DNA of 64,000 bases from Pseudonocardia asaccharolytica DSM 44247 = NBRC 16224 (GCF_000423625.1 NZ_AUII01000007.1:121817-185816), one strand, 5' to 3'; positions 35,120-45,556 are shown, counted from the first letter of the stretch. The notes: generated by a model not told the origin, from the sequence alone. Numbers and translations: made by a program.

Positions 35120-36214
35120 CTATCGCGTTCCCTTCTGCAGCGGGCGGGCGTCGATAAGGACGTCGGCACCGACCCGATGGACCGCGTCCACCTGCAACCG
35201 CCGGATGTCGCCGATCGTGCCCACCCCGGCCTCGGCGAGCGCGGCCGGACCTGCACCCAACAACGCCGGAGCCACGAACGCCAGCACCCGATCCACGCGG
35301 CCCGCGGCCAGGAAGGCGCCCGCCAGCCGGGGACCGCCCTCCAGCAGCGCCTCGATGACGCCGCGCCGGCTCAGCTCGGCCAGCACCACGTCGGGGTCGT
35401 GGCTGCGCAGGTGCAGGACGTCGGGGGCGTCGAGCCGGGCGCCGCGGGGCAGGTCGCGATGCCCGACGACCACCCGCAGCGGCTGGTGCGCGTGTGCGGT
35501 TCCGTCGGGGCGGCGGGCGGTCAGGGCCGGGTTGTCGGCCAGCGCCGTACCGGTCCCGACGATGATCGCGTCGGCGGTGGCGCGCACCGCGTGGACCTGC
35601 GACCGCGCCTCGCGGCCGGTGATCCACCGGCTGGTCCCGTCGACGGCGGCGCTGCGGCCGTCGAGGGTGGCGGCGAACTTCCAGGTGACATGCGGCCGCC
35701 CGGTCCGCATCGCGTGCAACCACGCGCGCAGCGGACCGCATGCGGCCTCGTCGGTGAGCGGACCGATCGTGACCGCGACACCGGCCTCGCGCAGCGCGGC
35801 GGCGCCACCCGCGGCGAGCGGATTGGGGTCGGGCACCGCGGCGTAGACCGTGGCGATACCCGCGCCGATCAGCGCAGCGGTGCACGGCGGGGTGCGCCCG
35901 TGGTGCGCGCACGGTTCGAGGGAGACCACGGCGGCGCCGCCCACGGCCCGCTCCCCCGCCTGGCCCAGCGCGACGATCTCGGCGTGCGGACCGCCGGGCG
36001 GGGCGGTCGCCCCCACCCCGGCGACGTTGCCGTCCGCGTCGAGGATGACGCAGCCGACCGGGGGGTTGGGGCTGGTCGTGCCATGCACCTGGGCGGACGC
36101 GGCCAGGGCGCGGCGCATCGCGTCCTCGATCCGCGGGTCGACCAGACCTGCCCCGACCGCCGGCCCAGCCGACGGTGCGGCCTCGGGGAGCTGGGCCCCC
36201 GCCGACCTGGTCAT
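35120..36214 (-). CDS. ribD: RibD, bifunctional deaminase/reductase
   Basis: Deaminates the pyrimidine intermediate, then reduces its ribosyl side chain. It is 364 residues. The N-terminal cytidine-deaminase-like domain has [10 protein letters not shown] and the zinc ligands of [12 protein letters not shown]. The C-terminal reductase has [15 protein letters not shown] and [16 protein letters not shown] 36214, overlapping the rpe stop (ATGA), was preferred over an in-frame GTG nine bases upstream. Confidence 0.96.
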   Translation of the reverse strand: MTRSAGAQLPEAAPSAGPAVGAGLVDPRIEDAMRRALAASAQVHGTTSPNPPVGCVILDADGNVAGVGATAPPGGPHAEIVALGQAGERAVGGAAVVSLEPCAHHGRTPPCTAALIGAGIATVYAAVPDPNPLAAGGAAALREAGVAVTIGPLTDEAACGPLRAWLHAMRTGRPHVTWKFAATLDGRSAAVDGTSRWITGREARSQVHAVRATADAIIVGTGTALADNPALTARRPDGTAHAHQPLRVVVGHRDLPRGARLDAPDVLHLRSHDPDVVLAELSRRGVIEALLEGGPRLAGAFLAAGRVDRVLAFVAPALLGAGPAALAEAGVGTIGDIRRLQVDAVHRVGADVLIDARPLQKGTR

Positions 36215-36903
36215 GTCACCCACCGGTGCGGGGCGGCGCGCAGCACCTGCGCGCGCAGCTCCCGCACGGCGCGGCCGGGGTCTTCGGCGGAGTACACCGC
36301 GGAGCCGGCCACGAAGCAGTCGACCCCGGCCTCGGCGGCCGCCTCGATGGTGTCGGCGTTGACGCCGCCGTCGATCTCGACGAGCAGCCGCAGGTGTCCG
36401 GTGTCGACGAGCCGCCGCGCGGTGCGCACCTTGTCGAGGACGTGCGGGAGGAAGCTCTGCCCGCCGAAACCGGGCTCGACGCTCATCACCAGCAGGGTGT
36501 CGTAGTGCCGCAGGACGTCGAGATGGTCCTCGAGGGGGGTGCCGGGCTTCAGCGAGAGGCCCGCCATCGCGCCGGCCGCGCGCAGGTTCTTGGCCAGCAT
36601 GACCGGGTCCTCCGCCGCCTCGACGTGCACGGTGACGTTGTACGCACCCGCCTCGGCGTAGCCCGGGGCCCAGCGGTCCGGATCCTCGATCATGAGGTGG
36701 CAGTCGAGCGGCACTGCGGTCGCCCTGAGCAACGACTCGACGACCGGCAGCCCGATGGTCAGGTTCGGCACGAAATGCGCGTCCATCACATCGACGTGCA
36801 GCCAGTCGGCGCCCTCGCCCTGAGGCCCGGTGACCGCGTCGGCCTCATCGGCCAACCGGGCGAAGTCGGCCGACAGGATGCTCGGGGCGATCAGAGGGTG
36901 CAC
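36211..36903 (-). CDS. rpe: Ribulose-phosphate 3-epimerase
   Basis: Interconverts ribulose 5-phosphate and xylulose 5-phosphate, linking to the tkt/tal genes 20 kb away. It is 230 residues. [38 protein letters not shown] and the VEIDGGV segment are intact, with the two catalytic Asp and the metal-binding His residues. GTG 36903 was chosen because it follows a leaderless -10 by 7 nt and aligns with the family start. It leads the rpe-ribD-ribE-ribBA-ribH operon. Confidence 0.96.
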   Translation of the reverse strand: MHPLIAPSILSADFARLADEADAVTGPQGEGADWLHVDVMDAHFVPNLTIGLPVVESLLRATAVPLDCHLMIEDPDRWAPGYAEAGAYNVTVHVEAAEDPVMLAKNLRAAGAMAGLSLKPGTPLEDHLDVLRHYDTLLVMSVEPGFGGQSFLPHVLDKVRTARRLVDTGHLRLLVEIDGGVNADTIEAAAEAGVDCFVAGSAVYSAEDPGRAVRELRAQVLRAAPHRWVT

Positions 36904-36910
36904 GTCAGGC

Positions 36911-36916
36911 AGGTTA
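36911..36916 (-). promoter_or_regulatory. -10 element TAACCT for leaderless rpe-rib mRNA
   Basis: On the minus strand TAACCT ends 7 nt before the rpe GTG. There is no Shine-Dalgarno in the interval. Confidence 0.62.
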
Positions 36917-37006
36917 CTGCGCCTCCGGGGACCGCGATGCGCCCGTCCACCCCTGCCGCGGGCGGGACATTCCCACCCCCGGCCCCGCCCGGCGGCACCG
37001 CGATGA

Positions 37007-38473
37007 TCAGCCGGTACGCCGCAGCAGCGCGAGGAACATCGCGTCCGTTCCGTGCCGATGCGGCCAGAGCTGCACCGAAGGGCCCGGGCCGAGATCTCCG
37101 ACGCCGGGCAGAACGGCACGCGCATCCAGGTGTTCGACGTCGTCGCGGCGCCGCAGCACCCCGGTCACCACCCCGACGGTCTCCGCGAGATGCGGCGAGC
37201 ACGTGACGTACGCCACTACCCCGCCAGGGCGGACATGGCGCAGCGCGGCGCCGAGCAGCTCGCGCTGCAGCTTGGCGAGCTCGGGCACATCCTCGGGCCG
37301 GCGCCGCCAGCGCGCCTCGGGCCGCCGGCGCAACGCGCCGAGCCCGGTGCACGGGGCGTCGACCAGCACGCGGTCGTACCCGCCGACCGGCAGCGGCGCC
37401 TCCCGCCCGTCGGCGACATGCACGATGACCGGCAACCCGTCGACGGCCCGGCGAACCAGCCCGGCCCGGTGCTCGGACCGCTCCACCGCGTCGAGGCTGC
37501 CCCCGTCGAGCGCGACGAGCCCGCCCAACAGCGCGGCCTTGCCGCCGGGACCCGCGCACAGGTCGAGCCAGCGGCCCCCGTCGGGGCCCTCCAGCGCGGC
37601 GCGCGCCAGCCCGAGCGCGACGAGCTGGCTGCCCTCGTCCTGGACGAGGGCGAGCCCCTCGGCGACCGCGCCCAGCTCGCCGATCTCGCCGGTTCCCGGC
37701 TCGAGGTGAACGCCGTAGGGCGAATAGGGCGCGGGCCCGCCGCCGCAGGCCGAGGCGAGCTCCTCGGCGGTGATCTCCCCCGGCCGGGCGAGCAGGTGCA
37801 CCACGGGACGGGCGTCGTCGGCCGCCAGCGCGGCGTCGAGCTCCGCCGGGCCGGCCGGGCCGAGCGCGTCCGCGAAGGCCTGGGCGATCCAGCGCGGATG
37901 GGCGTGGGTGAACGCCGCGTGCCCGATGGCGTCCTCCTGGGCCGGCGGCGCGAGCTCGGCCACCCAGGCGGCCTCGTCGCGCTGGCCGATCCGGCGCAGG
38001 ATCGCGTTGACGAACCCGGCCGACCGGGAGCCTGCCGTGCTCCGCACGAGATCGACGGTGGTGTCGACCGCGGCATGCGGCGGGATCCGGGTACGCAGCA
38101 GCTGGTAGGTGCCGAGTCGCAGGGCGTCGAGCAACGGGGCCTCGACGTGGCTCATCGGTCGGTCGGTGCAGGCTTCGATGACCGCGTCGAGCAGGCCCTG
38201 GGTACGCAGCGTCCCGTAGCCGAGCTCGGTGGCCAGCGCGGCGTCGCGGTCGCGCAGCCGGTGGCGGCGCAGGATCGTCGGCAACGCCAGGTTGGCGTAG
38301 GCGTCGCGCTCCCGGACAGCGGTCAGCAGCTCCAGGGCAGCCTGGCGGGCGGGGTCGACCTCGGGCGGGCGCGACGGGCCGTGCCGTCCGCGTGGCGGCC
38401 CCGGGGTGTGCCGTCGGGCAGGACGTCCCCGGCGCGGCAGCCGTCCGTCCCCGCGCGGCTGGTGTGCGCTCAT
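37007..38473 (-). CDS. rsmB: RsmB/NOP-type rRNA (cytosine-5) methyltransferase
   Basis: SAM-dependent 5-methylcytosine RNA methyltransferase, probably acting on 16S rRNA. It is 488 residues. The Arg/Pro-rich N terminus (1-40) is followed by a NusB-like helical domain (about 42-165). The catalytic domain has [15 protein letters not shown] as SAM motif, [21 protein letters not shown] with the release cysteine, and [13 protein letters not shown] with the nucleophilic cysteine. It lies 28 bp behind fmt. Confidence 0.94.
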   Translation of the reverse strand: MSAHQPRGDGRLPRRGRPARRHTPGPPRGRHGPSRPPEVDPARQAALELLTAVRERDAYANLALPTILRRHRLRDRDAALATELGYGTLRTQGLLDAVIEACTDRPMSHVEAPLLDALRLGTYQLLRTRIPPHAAVDTTVDLVRSTAGSRSAGFVNAILRRIGQRDEAAWVAELAPPAQEDAIGHAAFTHAHPRWIAQAFADALGPAGPAELDAALAADDARPVVHLLARPGEITAEELASACGGGPAPYSPYGVHLEPGTGEIGELGAVAEGLALVQDEGSQLVALGLARAALEGPDGGRWLDLCAGPGGKAALLGGLVALDGGSLDAVERSEHRAGLVRRAVDGLPVIVHVADGREAPLPVGGYDRVLVDAPCTGLGALRRRPEARWRRRPEDVPELAKLQRELLGAALRHVRPGGVVAYVTCSPHLAETVGVVTGVLRRRDDVEHLDARAVLPGVGDLGPGPSVQLWPHRHGTDAMFLALLRRTG

Positions 38474-38501
38474 CGGGTCCCCGCCGCGACGCCGGTGGCC
38501 G

Positions 38502-39434
38502 TCATGTCAGCACCTCACCCGGCTCGGTACGCGCCCCGCGAGCCCAGTCGGGAGCCGGCATCGCCCGCCTGCCCCTCGGCCGGACTTCGCCCAGCTCGAC
38601 GGGCACGGTCGCGGTACCGACCAGCACCCGGCGCTTCTCGGCCCGCAGCTCCCCGGGTTTGAGCACGACCTGGCCGGTGCGGATCGGCCGGACCGGGCCG
38701 AGCCCCAGACGTTCGTCGCGGAAGACGGTCCAGGCGCCCGGCTCCGGGGTGACGGACCGGACGAGCCGGTCGGTCACCGCGGCCGGCGCCGACCATTCGA
38801 CGCGGGCGTCGGCGACGGTCACCTTCGGCGCGTGCGAGACGCCGTCGGCCGACTGCGGGCGGGCCACCACGGTGCCGTCCTCGATGCCGTCCATGGTGGC
38901 CGCGAGCAACCGTGCGCCGGACACCGCGAGCCGCCCCAGCAGCGCGCCTGCCGTGTCGGTGTCTCCCACGGTCTCGGTGACGACTCCGTAGAGCGGGCCG
39001 GTGTCCAGGCCCTCTTCGAGCCGGAACGTGGTGGCCCCGGTGATGTCGTCGCCGTGCCGGATCGCGGCCTGTACCGGCGCCGCCCCGCGCCAGGCCGGCA
39101 GCAGCGAGAAGTGCAGGTTGACCCAGCCGTGCGCCGGGAACTCCAGGGCCGCCCTCGGCACCAGCGCCCCGTAGGCCACCACCGGGCAGCAATCCGGGGT
39201 GAGCTCGCGCAGGGCGTCGAGGAACTCCGGGTCGGACGGGGTGGGCGGGGTGAACACCGGGACGCCGGCCTCGTCGGCGAGCGCGCCGACCGGGGAACGC
39301 ATCAGCTTGCGGCCGCGACCGGCCGGGGCGTCGGGCCTGGTCAGCACGCCGACGATGGTGTGACGGGGCGAGTCGAGCAGCGCCCGCAGGGACGGCACCG
39401 CCGGTTCCGGGGTGCCGGCGAACAGCAGCCGCAC
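38502..39434 (-). CDS. fmt: Methionyl-tRNA formyltransferase
   Basis: Formylates initiator Met-tRNA using 10-formyl-tetrahydrofolate. It is 310 residues. [20 protein letters not shown] opens the Rossmann fold, and the catalytic [18 protein letters not shown] contains the His and neighbouring loop. The C-terminal beta-barrel domain starts near ARVEWSAPA. The GTG start shares a base with the def TAG stop, so the two opposing maturation enzymes are cotranslated. Confidence 0.96.
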   Translation of the reverse strand: MRLLFAGTPEPAVPSLRALLDSPRHTIVGVLTRPDAPAGRGRKLMRSPVGALADEAGVPVFTPPTPSDPEFLDALRELTPDCCPVVAYGALVPRAALEFPAHGWVNLHFSLLPAWRGAAPVQAAIRHGDDITGATTFRLEEGLDTGPLYGVVTETVGDTDTAGALLGRLAVSGARLLAATMDGIEDGTVVARPQSADGVSHAPKVTVADARVEWSAPAAVTDRLVRSVTPEPGAWTVFRDERLGLGPVRPIRTGQVVLKPGELRAEKRRVLVGTATVPVELGEVRPRGRRAMPAPDWARGARTEPGEVLT

Positions 39435-39982
39435 TAGCGCGCCTTCCCGAACATCGGGTGTGGACTGACCTTCACCACCGGTTCCGGCCGGCCGAACCAC
39501 CGGGCGGCGCGGATCTCGGCCATCGCCTGCTTGCGGGTCTGCGGGTCCAGCCGGTCGATGAACAGCACCCCGTCGAGGTGGTCGGTCTCGTGCTGGATGC
39601 AGCGGGCCAGCAGCTCACTGCCCTCGACCGTGACCGGTTCGCCGTGCATGTTCCAGCCGCGCGCGACGACGTGCAGGTGCCGGCGGCAGTCCCAGCGCAG
39701 CCCGGGGATCGAGAGGCAGCCTTCCGGCCCGCGCTGCTCCTCGTCACCGACGGCGTCGAAGCTCGGGTTGACCAGATGCCCGGAGAAGCCGTCCGTGTCG
39801 TAGGTGAACACGCGCAGGCCCACCCCGATCTGTGGGGCGGCGAGGCCGGCCCCGCCCTCGGCGTTCATGGTGTCGTTCAGGTCGGCGACGAGCTTGCGCA
39901 GTTCGGCGTCGAAGGTGGTGACCGCCTCCGCCGGGGTGCGCAGCACGGGGTCGCCGAAGAGCCGGACGGGCTGGACGGACAC
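39434..39982 (-). CDS. def: Peptide deformylase
   Basis: Removes the formyl group from nascent proteins. It is 182 residues with the three signature motifs intact: [10 protein letters not shown] (motif 1), EGCLSIPG (motif 2, Cys metal ligand) and QHETDHLDG (motif 3, HExxH). The GTG at 39982 was chosen because it gives the usual [14 protein letters not shown] start and has GAGGAG a few bases upstream; the 37 codons before it are unconserved. Confidence 0.95.
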   Translation of the reverse strand: MSVQPVRLFGDPVLRTPAEAVTTFDAELRKLVADLNDTMNAEGGAGLAAPQIGVGLRVFTYDTDGFSGHLVNPSFDAVGDEEQRGPEGCLSIPGLRWDCRRHLHVVARGWNMHGEPVTVEGSELLARCIQHETDHLDGVLFIDRLDPQTRKQAMAEIRAARWFGRPEPVVKVSPHPMFGKAR

Positions 39983-40067
39983 AGATCTCCTCGATGCGGG
40001 GCCTGACAACACGTCGGTACGGACACCATCTCGATCCGGACGACACATCGATTCTGCCACGGGCGCC

Positions 40068-40083
40068 GGGCCCGGCCGGGCCC
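40068..40083. terminator. GC palindrome downstream of priA
   Basis: GGGCCCGGCCGGGCCC is a 16-bp perfect palindrome in the 174-bp priA-def gap. It may help end the priA transcript. The def promoter is not obvious in the remainder. Confidence 0.3.
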
Positions 40084-40156
40084 CGCCGATCACGCACCCG
40101 CCCGGCCGTCGAGGGTTCCTGGTGCCCAGTGCCGAGGTTCGCTCCGCACGCTCCGC

Positions 40157-42193
40157 TCAGCCGATCTCGTGCGGGTCCATCCGCACCCGCACCGGCTCGG
40201 ACGCCTTGCGCGCGGTGCGGGCGGCCTGGGCGGCGGCCAGCGCCGCCGCCAGCGCCCGCCCCTCGGCCCGGGCGACCCGCAGCAGCGCACGCTCCCGCAT
40301 CTCGTTCTCGGGGTCGGCGCCGATGCCGGGGCCGATCTCGACGGGACCAAGCACCTCGACCCCGGCCAGCCGGGCGATCTCGCCGGAGGCGAGCACCTCC
40401 GCGACCGCGCCCGCGCTGCCCTCGACGGCGGCCATCCGCACCGCGGGCGGGAAGCCGACCTCGGCCCGGGAACGCAGTTCCGTGGCCGCATGCCCCACCG
40501 GGTCCCACCGGACGAGCGCCTGCACCGTCGGCAGCGCCGAGTCGGCCATCACCACCACCCGTCCGCCCTCGGTATGCGACACGACGAGGGCGGCGGCCGC
40601 GAGCCACCGGCGCAGCGTCTCCTCCGCGACCCGCAGGTCGGGCCGGGCGAGCATGGCCCACCCGTCGACCAGCAGCGCGGCACCGTACCCGCCGTCGGCG
40701 GGCGGTTCGGCGCCCGGGGTGGCGACCACCAGCTCCGGTTGCGCGCGGACCCGGCCGAGCACGGCCGCGCCGCCGCCGGAGGACCGCACGGTGGTGCCGG
40801 GGAACGCCCGGCCGAGCTCCTCGGCGGTGCGCCGCGACCCGATGACGCTGGCCCTCAGCCGCCGCGAACCACATGCCCCGCAGCGAAATCCCGGCTCGGC
40901 GCGGCCGCACCAACGGCACTGCGGCAGCCCGGGAGCGTCGTCGCCGCGCTCCGGCCCGGCCGGGATGGCCAGCGGTCCGGCGCAGTGCCGGCAGCGCGCC
41001 GGCTCGCGGCACCGGGCGCAGGCCAGCCACGGCAGGTAGCCGCCGTGCGGCACCTGGATCAGCACCGGACGTCCGGCCGCGAGCGCCGCGCGGCCCGCCT
41101 CGAACGCGACCGCGGGCATCCGCGCCACCCGCGAGTGCGGATCCCGGGCGAGCTGGCCGTCGGTTTCTCCGATCGCGGTGACCCGGGGCATCGAGGCCCG
41201 GACGGTGGCCCGATCGGCCACCACCTCGCGGGCCCACCCCGACTCGACCAGCAGTTGCGCCTCCGCGGTCCGCGCCGTCCCGCCGACCACCAGCGCCGCG
41301 CCCGCGGCGTGCGCCCGGAGCACGAGGACGTCGCGCACGTGCGGATACGGCGCGCGCGGCTCGGCGTGCAGGTCGTCCCCGTCGTCCCAGATCGCGAGCA
41401 GGCCGAGGCCGTGCAGTGGCGCGAACGCGGCGGCCCGGGTTCCGACCACGACCCGGACCGCGCCGCGGCGCACCGCCAGCCACCGCCGGTAGCGCTCGGC
41501 CGGGCCGAGGTCGGCGGTGAGCGCGACGACACCGTCGGCGCCGACCCGCGCCGCGCAGGCCGCCTGCAGCGCGTCCACGTCACGCTGGCCGGGCACCACC
41601 AACAGGGCGCCGCGCCCCCCGGCCGCCGCGGCGGCCGCCGCCTCCGCCAGCCGGGCGGCCCACGCCTCCCCCGGCAGCGCCTGCCACACCGCATGCGCGG
41701 CGCGCCCCGCCTCCAGCGCCTGCAGCAACGCAGGCCCGCGCGGATAGCGGGCCCACCCGGACCGATCGACCGGGCCGAGGGACGGCGCCTCGCGGTGGGC
41801 GGGCGGCTCGGCCTCCGCCGTGGCGTGGCGCGGCGGGACGGCCAGGCGCAGCACGTCGCACAGCAGCCCCGCGGTGCGGTCGGCGACGGCCCGGCACAGC
41901 GCAGCGACCTCGGCGGTGAGCACCGGCTCCGGCGAGACGACCCGCTCGATCCAGGTCAGGCGTCCGCCGTGGCCGGACGCGCCGACCCGCTCGAGCAGGT
42001 AGCCGTCGACCAGCCGGCCCGCGAAGCGGACCCGCAGCCGCACCCCGGGCACCGCATCCTCGTCGAGATGGTCCGGAACGCGGTAGTCGAACGGCCGGTC
42101 GAGATGGGCGAGCGGGACGTCCACCGCGACGCGGGCGACGGGCAGCGTCGTGGCCTGCCGCCATTCGCCGCGGGTGCGGGACGCGCGCGTCAC
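40157..42193 (-). CDS. priA: Actinobacterial PriA-like primosomal protein, ATPase motifs degenerate
   Basis: PriA-family replication restart protein, 678 residues. The N-terminal 3'-DNA-end-binding domain (VAVDVPLAHLDRPFDYRVPD) is well conserved. The zinc module shows CARCREPARCRHC and CRWCGRAEPGFRCGACG. The Walker A position reads QALPGEAWAARL, with no GKT/S, and the DEAH-box position reads WDDGDDLHAEPRA. It therefore cannot hydrolyse ATP in the standard way. Such degenerate PriA proteins are usual in actinobacteria and probably act as structural primosome factors. Confidence 0.9.
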   Translation of the reverse strand: MTRASRTRGEWRQATTLPVARVAVDVPLAHLDRPFDYRVPDHLDEDAVPGVRLRVRFAGRLVDGYLLERVGASGHGGRLTWIERVVSPEPVLTAEVAALCRAVADRTAGLLCDVLRLAVPPRHATAEAEPPAHREAPSLGPVDRSGWARYPRGPALLQALEAGRAAHAVWQALPGEAWAARLAEAAAAAAAGGRGALLVVPGQRDVDALQAACAARVGADGVVALTADLGPAERYRRWLAVRRGAVRVVVGTRAAAFAPLHGLGLLAIWDDGDDLHAEPRAPYPHVRDVLVLRAHAAGAALVVGGTARTAEAQLLVESGWAREVVADRATVRASMPRVTAIGETDGQLARDPHSRVARMPAVAFEAGRAALAAGRPVLIQVPHGGYLPWLACARCREPARCRHCAGPLAIPAGPERGDDAPGLPQCRWCGRAEPGFRCGACGSRRLRASVIGSRRTAEELGRAFPGTTVRSSGGGAAVLGRVRAQPELVVATPGAEPPADGGYGAALLVDGWAMLARPDLRVAEETLRRWLAAAALVVSHTEGGRVVVMADSALPTVQALVRWDPVGHAATELRSRAEVGFPPAVRMAAVEGSAGAVAEVLASGEIARLAGVEVLGPVEIGPGIGADPENEMRERALLRVARAEGRALAAALAAAQAARTARKASEPVRVRMDPHEIG

Positions 42194-42260
42194 ATCGCCT
42201 CCTCACGCTCGCCGGTCGACCGGATCACCGGCAGCGTCGCACCCGTCCCCGACAGTCAGC

Positions 42261-42287
42261 AGCCGCGCACCGCGGGCCTGCGCGGCT
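42261..42287 (-). terminator. Hairpin immediately after metK
   Basis: AGCCGCGCA and TGCGCGGCT form a 9-bp stem with a 9-nt loop, touching the metK stop codon. Confidence 0.55.
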
Positions 42288-43489
42288 CATAGCCCGGCGG
42301 CGGCCTTCAGCGTGTCCGCGCGCCCGAGGCTCTCCCACGGCAGCTCGACGTCGGTGCGGCCGAAATGACCGTAGGCGGCGGTCTGCGCGTAGATCGGGCG
42401 GAGCAGGTCGAGGTCGCGGATGATCGCCGCCGGACGCAGGTCGAAGACCTCGGTGATGGCCGACTGGATCTTGGCGGGGTCGACGCGCTCGGTGCCGAAG
42501 GTCTCGACGAACAGGCCCACCGGGGCGGCCTTGCCGATGGCGTAGGCGACCTGGACCTCGATGCGGTCGGTCAGGCCCGCCGCGACCGCGTTCTTGGCCA
42601 CCCAGCGCATCGCGTACGCCGCCGAGCGGTCGACCTTCGAGGGGTCCTTGCCGGAGAACGCGCCCCCACCGTGCCGGGCGAATCCGCCGTAGGTGTCGAC
42701 AATGATCTTCCGGCCGGTCAGCCCGGCGTCGCCCATCGGCCCGCCGACGACGAACCGGCCGGTCGGGTTGACCAGCAGCCGCATCTCGGTGGTGTCGAGC
42801 CCGACCCGATCCAGCTCCGGCGCCACGACGTGCTCGCGGATATCGGGAGCCAGCATCGCGTCGAGGTCGATATCGGCGGCGTGCTGGCTGGAGACCACGA
42901 CGGTGTCGACCCGCACGGCCCGATCGCCGTCGTACTCGATCGTCACCTGCGTCTTGCCGTCCGGACGCAGGTAGGGCACCGCGCCGGCCTTCCGGACCTC
43001 GGCCAGCCGCCGCGCCATCCGGTGCGCGAGCGCGATCGGCAACGGCAGCAGTTCCGGGGTGTCGGTGTTGGCGTAGCCGAACATCAGGCCCTGGTCGCCC
43101 GCGCCCTGCCGGGCGAGCTCGTCCTGCAGCGCCTCGACGCGGGCCTCGTACGCAGTGTCCACGCCCTGGGCGATGTCGGCCGACTGCCCCCCGATCGCGA
43201 CGTTGACCCCGCAGGAGTTCCCGTCGAAGCCCTTGGCCGAGGAGTCGTAGCCGATCTCGAGGATCTTGTCGCGCACCAGGGTCGGGATATCGGCGTACCC
43301 GGTGGTGGTGACCTCCCCCGCGACGTGCACCTGACCCGTCGTGACCAGGGTCTCGATCGCGACGCGGCTCCGCGGGTCCTGCTCGAGCAGCGCGTCCAGG
43401 ATGGAGTCGCTGATCGCGTCGCACATCTTGTCCGGGTGTCCCTCGGTCACCGACTCGCTGGTGAACAACCGCCGACCCAGATTCCCCAC
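42287..43489 (-). CDS. metK: S-adenosylmethionine synthetase
   Basis: Makes SAM from methionine and ATP. It is 400 residues from GTG 43489. [55 protein letters not shown] and [18 protein letters not shown] are all intact. GTG 43489 has GGAG 6 nt upstream; ATG 43501, four codons longer, has none. A minus-strand TAGGCT at 43538-43543 is a likely -10. No SAM riboswitch was recognised in the roughly 50-nt leader. Confidence 0.95.
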   Translation of the reverse strand: MGNLGRRLFTSESVTEGHPDKMCDAISDSILDALLEQDPRSRVAIETLVTTGQVHVAGEVTTTGYADIPTLVRDKILEIGYDSSAKGFDGNSCGVNVAIGGQSADIAQGVDTAYEARVEALQDELARQGAGDQGLMFGYANTDTPELLPLPIALAHRMARRLAEVRKAGAVPYLRPDGKTQVTIEYDGDRAVRVDTVVVSSQHAADIDLDAMLAPDIREHVVAPELDRVGLDTTEMRLLVNPTGRFVVGGPMGDAGLTGRKIIVDTYGGFARHGGGAFSGKDPSKVDRSAAYAMRWVAKNAVAAGLTDRIEVQVAYAIGKAAPVGLFVETFGTERVDPAKIQSAITEVFDLRPAAIIRDLDLLRPIYAQTAAYGHFGRTDVELPWESLGRADTLKAAAGL

Positions 43490-43723
43490 GCACCTCTCCA
43501 TCCCATGCCATCCCATTCGGATGCTCTCCGCGCGGCGAGCCTAGTCGACCGCGCGGGGGTTCCGATCGACTGCCGCCCCCTCGTGCCGTCACTGAATGTG
43601 ATGAGGAGGCGGCAATGCGGCCGGATTGTCACCGTTTCCGGTGATGTCCGCGCTGGTAGCGAATCGGTAACGGATGCGCTCGTTGGGCCTGGTGACGTCC
43701 ACATCGAACGGAGGTTTCCCGGG

Positions 43724-44296
43724 ATGAACGGGTTGCAACGACCGGGCCGTGCGGCCGCTGTCGTCGGCGGGCTGGTCGCGGTCGGCGCGGCCACCGTGAT
43801 GGCGCTGGCCGCCGGAACGGCCTCGGCGGCCGAGCAGGGCCAGTGCACCGACAACGTCAACGTGCGCGCGGAACCGAGCCCGACCGCCCGCATCGTCGCG
43901 GTGTGCGAGCGCGGCACCGAGGTGACCGTCGGCGAGCGGCGCAACGGCTTCGTCCACCTCACGAACCTGCACGGATGGTCGGCCGAGCAGTACGTGTCGA
44001 CCAACCGCGCCGCCCGCACCGCGCCCGGGAACCCGCCGACGAGCGCCCCGGCGGCGGGTTCCGACCGGGGCCACGCCGCCCCGACCGCCAGCCGCAATCC
44101 GCACACCGCCCCGGAGCCCACCGCCGGGCCCAACCCCCAGCCCGCGCCGGAGCCCACCGCCGGGCCGAACCGGCCCGCGGCCCCGACCAGCGAGCCGGCG
44201 CGCCCCGCCCCGACCGAGGCGCCGTCGGCCGACGAGGCCGAGCCGCCCGCCGAGCCGCAGCCGGCCCCGTCGCCCGTCGGCGGGCTGGTCCGCTGA
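43724..44296 (+). CDS. Secreted SH3b-domain protein with Pro/Ala-rich tail
   Basis: 190 residues, preceded by GGAGG 12 nt from the ATG. Residues 1-36 form a Sec signal peptide (basic MNGLQRPGR, hydrophobic VGGLVAVGAATVMALAAG, cleavage after TASA). Residues 40-88 are a bacterial SH3 domain (NVNVRAEPSPTARIVAVCE to GWSAEQYVS) with two cysteines that could pair. Residues 95-185 are a disordered Pro/Ala/Glu tail with two EPTAGPN repeats. SH3b domains usually bind peptidoglycan, so this is probably a wall-associated protein; no catalytic domain is present. Confidence 0.85.
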   Translation: MNGLQRPGRAAAVVGGLVAVGAATVMALAAGTASAAEQGQCTDNVNVRAEPSPTARIVAVCERGTEVTVGERRNGFVHLTNLHGWSAEQYVSTNRAARTAPGNPPTSAPAAGSDRGHAAPTASRNPHTAPEPTAGPNPQPAPEPTAGPNRPAAPTSEPARPAPTEAPSADEAEPPAEPQPAPSPVGGLVR

Positions 44297-44302
44297 CAGC
44301 GA

Positions 44303-44354
44303 CCGCCTGTGAGTGCGTAACAGTGTTAGAACACTGTTACGCACTCACAGGCGG
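44303..44354. repeat. 46-bp palindrome copy 3, stem extended to 25 bp
   Basis: The conserved 46 bp occupy 44306-44351 with an AG centre. Three more base pairs (CCG with CGG) extend the stem here. It lies between the convergent SH3 gene and coaBC, and the coaBC stop codon and last codons are inside the right arm. Confidence 0.9.
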
Positions 44355-45556
44355 GTGTGAACAGCGTCCCAGATCCGCGACGCCAGCAGGGCCTTCGAAC
44401 CGCGGGCGAGCTCGGTCTCGGTGCCGTCGGCGCCGAGCAGCCAGCCCGCGTTGTCGGGTACCTCGAACGCCTGCCCGTCGCCGACGACGTTGACGACGAG
44501 CAGATCGCACCCCTTACGTGCCAGCTTCTCCCGCCCGTGGTGCAGCGCGTCGCCCGACGCGTCACCGGTCTCGGCGGCGAACCCCACGATGACCTGACCC
44601 GGCTCCCTGGCCTTGACCAGCTCCACGAGGATGTCCGGATTCTTCGCCAGCGCCAGCGGATCCGGCTCCGCCCCGCTTTTCTTGATCTTGCTCTGGGCGA
44701 GCGCTGCGGGACGAAAGTCGGCCACCGCCGCGGCCATCACCACCGCGTCCGCGCCCTTCACCGTCGCGTGCATGGCCTCACGCAGCTGCGCGGCCGAGCC
44801 GACCCGCACGACCTCGACGGCGGCCGGGTCCCCCAGATCCGCGGTGTGCGCGGCCACCAGGGTCACCGACGCGCCGCGCTGGGCGGCCACCCTCGCCAGG
44901 GCATAGCCCTGCCGGCCGGAGGAGCGGTTACCGAGGAAACGCACCGGATCGAGCGGCTCGCGGGGGCCCCCCGCCGAGACGACCACCCGACGACCTTCGA
45001 GGTCACGGGGCAGCGCGTCGGGGCGCTCCAGCAGCAGCCGCGCCAGCTCGGCGATCTCGGCGGGTTCGGGCAGCCGGCCGGGGCCGGTGTCCTTGCCGGT
45101 CAGGCGCCCGGACGCCGGCTCGAGCACGACGGGACCCCGGGACCGCAGCAACGCCACGTTGTCCCGGGTCGCCGGATGCTCCCACATCTCGGTGTGCATC
45201 GCCGGCGCGAACACCACCGGGCATCGGGCCGTGAGCAGGGCGGCGGTGAGCAGGTCGTCGGCGCGTCCGTGCGCGGCCCTGGCCAACAGGTCCGCGGTAG
45301 CCGGAGCGACGACGAGCAGGTCGGCCTCCTGGCCGAGCTTCACGTGCGGCACCGCGGGTACATCGGCGAAGACGCCGGTATGTACCGGCTGGCCGGACAA
45401 CGCCTCGAAGGTCGCGGCGCCGACGAACTCCAGCGCCGAGGCCGTCGGCAGCACCCGGACGAGATGACCGGACTCGGTGAGCCGCCGCAGGAGCTCGGCG
45501 CTTTTGTAGGCGGCGATGCCCCCGGCGACTCCCAGGAGAACCCGGGCGCCGGCCAC
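44345..45556 (-). CDS. coaBC: CoaBC, phosphopantothenoylcysteine synthase/decarboxylase
   Basis: Bifunctional coenzyme A biosynthesis enzyme, 403 residues. The CoaC flavodoxin-like decarboxylase has GVAGGIAAYKSAELLRRL, the catalytic His in VPHVKLG, and PAMHTEMW. The CoaB synthetase has SAGGPREPLDPVRFLGNRSSGRQG and the catalytic KIKKSG. It starts at GTG, 5 bp after rpoZ. The last codons lie within the palindrome repeat. Confidence 0.96.
   Translation of the reverse strand: MAGARVLLGVAGGIAAYKSAELLRRLTESGHLVRVLPTASALEFVGAATFEALSGQPVHTGVFADVPAVPHVKLGQEADLLVVAPATADLLARAAHGRADDLLTAALLTARCPVVFAPAMHTEMWEHPATRDNVALLRSRGPVVLEPASGRLTGKDTGPGRLPEPAEIAELARLLLERPDALPRDLEGRRVVVSAGGPREPLDPVRFLGNRSSGRQGYALARVAAQRGASVTLVAAHTADLGDPAAVEVVRVGSAAQLREAMHATVKGADAVVMAAAVADFRPAALAQSKIKKSGAEPDPLALAKNPDILVELVKAREPGQVIVGFAAETGDASGDALHHGREKLARKGCDLLVVNVVGDGQAFEVPDNAGWLLGADGTETELARGSKALLASRIWDAVHTRL

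Noticed and set aside
36904..37006. Possible FMN riboswitch in front of the rpe-rib operon
   Set aside because: The leaderless -10 leaves no untranslated leader, and none of the conserved RFN blocks are seen.
39744..41483. 579-codon minus-strand ORF across priA and def
   Set aside because: Out of frame with both real genes and Arg/Gly/Pro-rich throughout.
43490..43723. SAM or c-di-AMP riboswitch between metK and the SH3 gene
   Set aside because: The segment GGTAACGGATGCGCTCG looked suggestive, but I could not fit either consensus or its helices.
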